Below are positions 28,401 to 38,800 of a stretch of DNA of 49,615 nucleotides, one piece after another (the first letter of the stretch is position 1; every line of letters begins with the position of its first letter). A program made the position numbers and the translations under genes. The stretch covers positions 1,168 to 50,782 of the forward strand of contig JAIPMN010007144.1 in the NCBI GenBank assembly GCA_020650975.1. Reading direction: 5' to 3'. The notes beneath the pieces were generated by a model, which was not told where the DNA came from, ran no database searches, and worked only from the letters and a program-made list of their open reading frames with translations. The stretch is from Apostichopus californicus. Taxonomy: Eukaryota; Echinodermata; Holothuroidea; Aspidochirotida; Stichopodidae.

Positions 28401-31400
28401 TAAGGGGGATCTGATACCCCGATAGCAATCAGCATCGTAGTGTGGAAGCTCACATACTCAGGAGCAGACCCCGCCATCATGATCTCTCTCTTGGGGAGGG
28501 ATCTTGACCCCGGATCAAGTTGTGTGGTGTGACTTCTCAATCCATCACATGACCAAAGATCTTCGGTTACTTAACCTTGCCAGTTCTCATCATCGCAGAC
28601 CAGTGATAGTCTGAAGGAGGGTTGACTGTACATACTACTATACTAGCTAATTGATTTGTAAACAATTATTCGTTACCTCTTTGCGCTTGCATAATGCTCT
28701 TTTGTTAGACCTTGATCCTGTTGTCAAATGTGGACTCATCCAGATTCAGCTTTAGTATCTCCCCAAGGAAAAATGATATGCTGATCAGCATTACTTTCTC
28801 AAATTTGATCAAAGCCTGTCTTTGTGCATAACAGTTGATCTGCTGAGACATGCACAAGGTGTGTATTCACAAACAGCAGTTGCTTTTAGCAGTAACCTTT
28901 CAGTCATAGCATTCTGTTTAATTAAAGGTGACCAACATTATTAGTAGTTTCTGTTACAAAGGAATCCTGAAATCATTAATGATCAAATCAAGTTATCAAA
29001 TGTTACAAGTAAGAGATAAAAAAAAAAAACAGAAAAGGGGAGCCAGTTATGTGAAGTATAGACTTTCTGGATGCTGTAAGCGTAGCTGTTATTTAAATAA
29101 CTGCCTCTCTCATCCTCCAGATAAAGCACATCTGCACAGAGAGTGAGAGGACAAATGCTTTTAGATTTGTCATTTAAGATGCGAATGGGCTGATATCAAA
29201 CTGTTCTTGAATCAATTATCAAAAGCTTCTGAGGATATCTAGTGTCAATCGTGACATTTCTGGCCTCACAATTTATTCCTTTGCAATGCTGATGTATGTT
29301 TAACTCCTTTGTAAAAGATAAACAGCTGGTCTGTCCTTCAAAATCTCTGAATGCCATTCTCAAGGTCTCTCCAAAACACTTTAAAAAAAAATGACAGGGA
29401 ATCTTTGAACGTTTACCTGCATAAAGATGGCTCGCTCTGTGAAGGTCAATAAGCATGAAAATTCAATATCTTGTATAAAAAGAAAAAACAATAAAATGAG
29501 GACCAAAGGAGGTCACTTTGTCAAGTACATTTTGCTTTCAGACACACATACACACACACGCACACACATGATAACATTGCTACAATGAGGCTAAGAGTGG
29601 TAATCATGAGGCTTTGGCAATGGTTACAAAGGGTTTGGACTTGAAGGTTCTGTAGTGAGTGAATATGTTATAAAACATTCCTTTATCATCATATCTAGAG
29701 TAACCTTTACTACACCCAAGATAAGATTTAATTTGCATGGGACTTGACACATTTTTTATGTTTTTGGATGGAAGGAAGGGGGAAGGAGGAGGGCTTGGGC
29801 TGGAGGGAGCCAAATTAATGTTCACTAGGGATGAAATATGATGAAAATCACTGTTGTGAAAATATGCTGCCCCGGCACCTCCTTAGTTGCTGGGATAAGA
29901 TTTAATTTTGCAAAATCAAGTACCCTGATAAAAGCTAGGAAAGTATAAACATCTGGATTATTGATTTGGTGGTTTTTCTCTTTCCTACATATTTGTAAGT
30001 GACTGTAATAAAACTTAATGATTAAGAAATTACATTGCAGAGAATGATTAGAGTGCAATTTCCCTAGGGGCATCATTAATTTATGATAAGTTCCTAATGA
30101 AAGTATATAATAAATGTGTATAAACTGACACCTGCACTTTTTCCACAAAAATACCCTAGATTTTTTTCCCCTAACCTATAGTCATTAAGTTCTAAAGCAA
30201 TTATAGTTTGCGGGCTAGTTTGCTAATTGGCGTAGAGGTAACATATTCAATACCTTGTCAATAAATGAGATAGTCAATAATTCAAACGTCAGTAATATTG
30301 ATATGTCTAGTTTAAGAAGATGAATTAAAACTTGGCAAAGAAGGAAAAAATTGATGGCTAGAATGGGATTTGAAACCAGTGACCTCTGGGTATTAAACCC
30401 ACAGCTAAGTGACTGGTTCGAATCCCATATATTCCTTTGCTCTATTCCAAAGCTTATAATTTCTCAGTCAGTTTCATGTTGGTTCATTTACTTGTAGAAT
30501 GAAAACTCTTTAAAACTGATGTGATGCAAATGGTAGTGTTAAAATGCAAATATTTCTGCATGTTTTAAAAAAAAAGGTAATGACAGAAACCAGAGTCAGT
30601 CTGGAATGGGTATATAAGATTAAGTTGACATGTGTGTTGTATATTAAAAATATATACCTTTATATATACCTTTATGTAAATAAAGGTATTATTTGGGTTG
30701 TTTTTGGTGATATTTATAATTATATTGTGTATGATATTGTTAAGTTATAGGAAATACCACCAGTACAGCTTTATGAATATGTAATTCCCTAGTGAATATT
30801 CACTAACATCTCTACTACTTATTCCTTTTATATATGTTGTTTACCAAATTGCATTATCCTTTTATTGACTAAGAAGAATTAATCTTGTTTTTCGACTGTT
30901 GACTTTACAAACAAATTTGCTTGCTTTGTGAGGTATCAAACTTTTACTTTTTGTTGCAAATTTAATAGATTCTTGATGCCCTTTGGAGTGATCCTAGGAT
31001 GCAAGATGGCTGCCAACCTAATGCATTTAGAGGAGGAGGGAGTTACTTTGGCCCAGATATCACAAAAAAGGTGTTAGCCAAACATGGACTAGAGTTACTC
31101 ATCAGATCTCATGAGTGTAAACCAATGGGCTATGAATTTACTCATGATGATATGGTTAGTATACTCCTGCTAACATGCTGTGTATACACAGCTTATTTTT
31201 GTAGATCACATTCTAAATTTCTTTCCTGTTCCCTTCAAATCTGCGTCAAAATGAAAGGCTTTCTTTTGCCTTTTGGCACCTCAACCTGATGGCTACTTCA
31301 CCGCCCCCTGATCCTACCCTGGTACGGTTCCAAGCTGGTAAACAGGTAGGCCAGTCTACCCCTGGACCTTTTTAAAGACAAAATGGTTTTGGCTTGAGCA

Positions 31401-32816
31401 GGATTTGAATCAGTGAACTCTGGAATGTATATGTCTAGTACTCTGCCAACTGAGATATCCATGAGGTGTCCATTATATCTTTATTTACCGTTTTTTTTTT
31501 CTTCTTCAAATTTTCAACTTTCTCACATATTTGTTTAAAGTCAGTTCATTTTGTTACATAGTTTATTAAAGGCAGCTGTTTAATTGTTCTTGAAAGCATT
31601 TGCAATATATCTGGTCGTCATCTGACTGTCTTTTGGAACTTAAATCTAGGTTGATCGTGGCAAAGTGCTTTGGGCATTTTCTTGTCAATTTGCTGGTTGA
31701 AGAGGAACTTCTAATTGGATTGCTGTAAAGTTTTGCCAAGCATTTTGTAGGAATCAAATTTGTTAAATGGCAACACAACTTTTATTGCCAGAACAATTTT
31801 TTTTTATGTTTACAAATTTGAAGGTATGGAATGTTTCTATTGAGTAGTACACATTCACATTTTAAAAGGGGCAATAAATTATAATATTTCAATTGGTAGT
31901 CTTACTTCATCCAGTTGAGTGAATCAGCACAGTTAGAGCAGCACTTTGTGCTGATTTTGGTAAAACACGTAATTAGCCCAACTACCAAACAGATATCTTA
32001 AGAACTGTGATAAGAATGCCTACATATGTGTTCATGAAACTGTTTTAGTATATCTAGCAAGTTTTGTGTCATTATATTGTCCCTGTCATTTGGATATAAA
32101 TCTTGAAGTTTCTATAGTCCTTAAAGGTTATTTGACTAGTGACAGCTATTTATTCAAAGAACTACATCCAATCAATAAATAATAGTGAATTAGTTGCATC
32201 AGAGTAAAATGAAATGTAGATTTGCAGGATTAAAGTTCACCAATATTCATAATTTTTGTAATGAAATGGGACTATGGAGAATTTTTTTATGATAAAGAAT
32301 CCTGGAAGCAATATGAATAACATATCAATATGATTAACAATTGATGGCAACTCTATCAAAAATTCTTCCCCCCCCCCCTTTTGCTCATCCCAACCCCACC
32401 CTCCCCTTCATTAATTAATGTTATGAGATCTTTTGTTCCCTCTTTTATCCTCAGGTATTGACAATATTCTCTGCATCCAATTACTATGAGGTTGGTAGTA
32501 ATCGTGGAGCTTATGTGAAGATGGGTGTCGATCTGAAACCACACTGTATCCAGTTCATTGCCTCAGAACATCACCAGAAACTACCAATGAGTCAAAGGTA
32601 CCTGAAAATTGATTGCTTTTGAAGCTTTGTAAAGGTGAAGTGAAGTTCTTTTTTTAATAGTGATGATGACAAGGTTTATTAAACCATGTATGTAATCCAC
32701 AAAAGTATTCTGTTAATAGACCAAATATCTACCTGCCAGAACTACCCCTACCAATCCCCTCCATTATTCCTACAAAATACGCACTTACAGCACTATTATC
32801 TTCTTCATGAACTGCT

Positions 32817-32874
<58 letters not shown>

Positions 32875-35800
32875 NNNNNNNNNNTTCATGAACTGCTACC
32901 ACCCACCCCCCCCCCCAACCACAATCCTCAACAACAACTTCCCACTTAAAGTTGCAAGTTCTGGTAATTAAATATCAATCTGATAATTAAACCTTGCATT
33001 TGAAAAGGTAGTCTCACATTCATCTGATATGAAGAAAAGATAAAATAAAAACAAGTTTCAAGGAGGGTTCTTGATACCAAAGTAAACTTTTACATGGCTT
33101 GAGACCACTTACAACCTCTACAACTACCATTGTGATAGTATATGGAAAAAAACTGTAAACATTCGAGAAGACAGTATTATTTACCGGGGCAGTGTCAATT
33201 TAAACTTTCACTGACAAATTTGAAAGGGATGCAAAACCTACACAACTTCTTGTAATTTTATCCGATGTGAACACATTTTACACATTATATCCTTCATGGA
33301 GACATAGCTTTCCCGGCTCATGCCTATACTAATAATAACTTCTGATGATGTCACAGATCACACCTGATCACTCATTGATATAATTAACAGGATTTGTACC
33401 ATTTCTGTTTCCAAATCACATAAAGATACATAGAGTAGAGCTTTTCCTGAAATAGCTAAAACAGATTTTTGAACTTTGTATCTTACCCATCTACTTGAAG
33501 GAGCTCTTTTTAAGTAAATAACCAATTTTTTTGGGGGTCTGCAAACAGAGAAAATCTATGTTCAGAGTATTTTGTTCCTTATCGCCATGGAAACTACAGC
33601 CCAGAGAGGGAAAGAGGGAGAGAGAGAGAGAGAAAAAATAATTTGTCCATACTGGATAACTGGATAATGTTTCTGCATTAATCGATATCAGGCCAGAGCC
33701 AGAAAGGATGCTCCAAGGGCAGCTATTAATAGACAAGTGATGATGATAATGATGATAATTGCTGATTGGAAAACCAGTGTAGGAATTATAAGAATGATGG
33801 TTGTATTATTGTAAGGGTTGAAGGTTTCAACTTTCATTTAGCCATTTCTGCCACAGGCTTGTTTTTTATTACTCTTCTTTTATTTTTTCATTAAAACGTA
33901 CAAAAGGGATGTGGAGCATGAGATTCTGAAATTGGAGCATTCATGTGAAGAGGCTTATTCATAAAAATCTACAATAAGAGAAATAATATATGTATTGATT
34001 TATTTTCCTTTTTTTTTCTTTTTCATCCTTCAGTACATCTTAGGTAATTTTGTATTACAAAAATTGTTTTTGATTTGGATGTTTCTTCTCCAAACGGACA
34101 AAACATCGTACTGATATTATGACAAATATTTGACTCATTTACAAGTTACCAATGGTGAGCCAGCTTTTTGAAGATGCGAGAACAAATATTTCACGTAGAT
34201 GTGTAAAAATAAAATTTTTCCTGTTGGAAATGATTAATCGTGTTTAATGTAACACAACAAATCCAGAACACATAGAATATATATATTTTCAATCAATAAC
34301 ATGGATTCATCATACTGCATTAACACATTTCAGAAATAGTCTCCTTCCACCATAAAGAAGCAAATGTTGAGTTTAGTAAATATTTATGTCTGCTTTCAAG
34401 TTCAAAAGGCTTTGATTCATCTTGTCACATGCCATTGCTTTTTTCTCTCCGTACTTTCAATGTTACGTACATTTTAATGGAATAGTAATGACGATGACCT
34501 TGCAGGGGAACCACTTTGGGCTAAGAAGAGGTAAACATTAATCAGTGTGTGTGACAGTGAGTGTGTTCTCCTTTGTAGTAGTATAGTGAACTAGTATAAA
34601 CGGCAGTAATTCTATATTCCTCAAGTGACATTTATCCTTCCGTACATTAGGCAGCGTTCAACAATGAGGTAAAAAAAACCTATATTAGCAATTAATGAAG
34701 TAATCAGATGGATTCTCATTGATGAAAAGTCATTGATTGATCTTGACAGAGACTGAATTTGCGGAGTTCATTATTATAACAGGTTGATGTAAACTGATGA
34801 TGCCTAGGGTTTCCTATTGATGTAGACAAGACTGAAGTTCATCAAAGCATCTTGTATGCATTCATTTACTAAGACACTACAACATGTTGACTCTTACCTG
34901 TGTTTTATCATTGTTGTTGACAAAGACTTGATGGGTTCAAGGTAGTCACAAGATGTTGTCTCTTACCTGTGGCTGCTGACTTACTCCTGCTGACCGATCT
35001 AGACCAACACTGTATCGATTGAAGTTCGTCACAACATGTTGACTCTTACCTGTGTTTTGTCCTTGATGTTGACAAAGACTTGATGGGTTCAGGGTAGTCA
35101 CAAGATGTCTCTTACCTGTGGCTGCTGACTAACTCCTGCTGACCGATCTAGACCAACACTGTATCGATTGAAGTTCATCACAACATGATGACTTTCATCT
35201 CTGCTTTTCTGTTCATGAAGACCAAGGCTGTATATGCCATATATGTTAGACACAATAATAATTGCTACCTATTAGACTAAGTATCTGACTTAACTCTTGC
35301 TGACTAATAATGACTTAGACTATGTAGTTTGTTCACAACAGACTGATATGTTCTTTATCTATGATGGCTATGTGTTGGTATAGACTGAATTGAGTCACAA
35401 AATTTCAGTTCAACACACAGAGCATTGCTATTTGCCACAGACTGACTAAACTGCATAGTTTTGTTGTTGTTTATGTTTGCATGATATTTGTATGTCAATT
35501 TTAAGTTTATTTTACAAGTTATTTCATTGGATGTGTCAAGTAAATGTGATGCGGTTGTCTGTATTCAAAATTAAACTTTATCGTTTCGTAGTACTTAGTA
35601 GCTATTTATTAGTTTCTTTGCAGCTATTTTGTTAAATGTCGCAAAATTGAAGGTTTGTTATACTCTGTTGAAGTCACTTTTTCTTATTAGAGTGGTTGGG
35701 CCATCTGTTAGCAAGCCTTGGTTGGAAATGAAAGTGAAACATGGATGAGATTAATTCTGTGTCCATAGAGTCCTCAGTGTATGTCAGTAATGAGGCCATT

Positions 35801-38800
35801 TTGCATTGTTCCATAAACTTCTTTGTTCGTTAGTCAACCCTTTCCATCGTCAAGGTTACACTGTCAGTGTTATTTGCTCATTTTGAAAGAATATTTGTTA
35901 AACTGTATAACGTAATACATATTTTTTTTTCCTTGTCATTTTACATTACATGTTCATGTTGGATATACAGGTGCTGCCAATTTACTGTTATAATTAAACT
36001 CATGCTACTCTGTGTATCATGGGCGGGATTACGGGGGGGCAAGAGGGGGCATTTGCCCCCCACTTTTTCCCAAATCTTAGTTCACTTTTTTGTCGTTTTT
36101 GCAGACAAATGTGCACAACCCTAATTGATATTATTCCCCCACAACAGCTCTATCAAATAGGCCTATTTGTTTTGAATCTAAGTCGAATTTGTGTTTAAGA
36201 TCGTAACATGTAGCATGCAGAATAACTGGAGCTGGAGCTAGCACATGGTTCGCAGCACAGGTTACGAATCCTGGAGCTAACACACTAGCGATTCAATTCT
36301 GCATGTGATGAATCCGCGGTATGTGCTACAGTGCTAGCTTCAGGAATTGATTTTCAACGTTGCTGCTCTACTGAATGCGTTGAATAACTAAATCCAGAGA
36401 AACGATTTACGAAAGACAGATTTGCATATTGGGTATATCAATAATTAAATTCAATACACTGACACATGACACCCCCCCCCCCCGTGTCATTCAACAATAT
36501 GCAATGGCAATGGCGATGTAATTTCTTTACTGCTCGAAATCACCCCTCCTCGACTTCAATGGCGACGGAACCGGTGGACTTGAGGGGCTTATCCCCCATG
36601 AAAAAAGTGGGGGGGAGGTATGTTCAGCCCCAATATTTGCCAAGTGCTCCAAGAAGTGGGGACCGCGGGGAGAATTTCGAAGTGGGTGCTGAACATATTC
36701 TTGATCGGTCCAAATGCACAATATACTAATAATTTTAGGGGGAAAGAACTGTCTAGATGCGATTTATTGTTACCAGAGGTGTCATTTTTGCTGATCTAGG
36801 ATTTCCTTTTTGCTTAAATTTCGACGCGCCGCGCCAACTGATGGTGGTGCACCGTCTAAATAGTGACGTATAAGCTTCAGTTGTACATCACCATATAAGT
36901 TCTTCTATCCGTCCTCCCTAAATTTAAACACGTTCATTAATTGTTTAGATGCAATTTAAAGCCTATATGGGTGTTAATATTACCAATCTAAGGGTACCTT
37001 TCATCGAAAATTTCGACGCTCCTTGCCAACCGATGATGGCGCTCCGCTTAGATTGTGACGTATAACAAAAGTTGTACATCACCATCTGACCATATGTTCT
37101 ACTATCAATCCTCTTCAAATTTTTAAACAATAATTTACTATCTAGATACAAATTGCAGACATGAAATCCATATTTCAAGGATGGGTACATGCAGCTTAGA
37201 GCACTCCGGAAGTGCCGTTTCCGGCCATCTGGAGGGTTTGTTAAGCCAAAAAATTTCTTGTACGCTCCGTGCAACCGATGGTGGCGCTCCGCTTAGATAG
37301 TATTGCTGGCAGGTTTGCCCCCCCACTTTCACAACTCAAATCCCGCCCCTGCTGTGTATACTACATTGTGTAGCAACTCATTAATGTGGACATACAATCT
37401 ACAGGTCATGACATGATAGTGAAATCCATGTTTGTCTTGCCTTCTATTGAATTACTATGTCAAAAGCATGTCTGGAATGACAGCAATCAGTACTTGTTTA
37501 CATAGGGGTAGGAGCCAAGTTTGATTTAGGGGGCTGTAACGACTTGCCCGAAAAATATAACCAAAATTTTTCTTAATCTACATATCAAATAGACATGCAT
37601 CGGTTATTGCATAGCATGCCAATTACATACAATCATATGCCGTGTTATTACCGTTCCATATCGGTTAGAATTTTTCGAGAAGTCGTTACGATAATGATGA
37701 TAATAATATAAGTTTAACCATGATAAACACATTGCAATTTATTTTTCTTTCAGTAGGTGCCCGAAAAATTCTCCTCATATTGCCCGAAAAATATTTGCTT
37801 GGGGGGGGGCTGCAGCCCCCCAGCCCCCCCGCCTTCTAGGCCTATGCTTGTTGATGTACCTCTCTTGCTTCTTCATTTGATATTACTAGAGTCAGCATTG
37901 TGGAAGGTTCTGCTTTACGAGATCTGAAGGAGAAGATCATATCATATAAAACTCAACTCAGAGAGGTTTTCCTAGAGCATGACCCTGATAACACAGGTAA
38001 AAAAACTTCCATGCCTTTTACCGTGCATCAGCTATGTCACATATTCATTAAATATATGAAGAACCGTGTAACACACATGTACGGCAAATAATGGATTTTT
38101 TTTTGTATTCTCATTTCTATTTAATTCTGTCAGTGAAAATTCAGTAAAAAATTCTTCAAAGTGTCTTGGTTTGCTATGTCTTAAAACGAAATCTCTACTC
38201 TTTTTCATTCCAGTGAATTTTGATTGTTGAACATAGAGGATTCTTAACAGGATAGTAGAGTACAACAAACATGTGTAACAATAAAAGACATTATGTATAG
38301 ATAGAATATACAAAAGTCATTAAAACTGATAAATATGTATACAATATATTGTTGTTGACTTTATCAGTCTGTCTATTGTAGATGTTTGTATACGGCTAGT
38401 TTAATACACAAACTGCAGCAGCAGTAGCCTTGTTTTTATTTTCAGGTGGATCTGTGAAAACTTTTACAAAGGAAACTTTTGCTGCATGTTTTTGGCTACG
38501 ATACTTCTTCCTGCCAAATTTCTTATAATTATAGTCTACTTCATCTTACAAAATATAATTAATATAACTAAAAACAAATTAACCACCCTACATGTCGAAT
38601 TGAATGATTTTTAAGTTGTGAATGATAATCTGTACTTAAAATAGAAAGAAACTATTAATTAATTTCTGTGCAGTTAAATAGATGAGTGTTTAACAACTTG
38701 TAGTACCATAAACTATTTCACCCTCAATGGTAAGCTCATGTTCAACTCTCTCATGTGCTTCACGTTGAATATTAAAGATATATACAACAATTTCGTCTTT

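Larger units (their letters stand above)
32598..37889 (+). other. PPEF: Intron 10 of PPEF
   Basis: GT-AG intron of 5.3 kb between the catalytic domain and the EF-hand module. It holds a G-run plus assembly gap, a 152-bp duplication, the 1334-bp hAT-like element and hAT-like copy B. The stretches 32900-34880 and 35190-36000 are AT-rich without recognised features apart from a GA repeat near 33610. Confidence 0.85.

Noticed and set aside
32686-32949. Open frame containing poly-glycine
   Set aside because: It runs through the 58-base G homopolymer and the N gap in intron 10, so it is an artefact of sequence composition.
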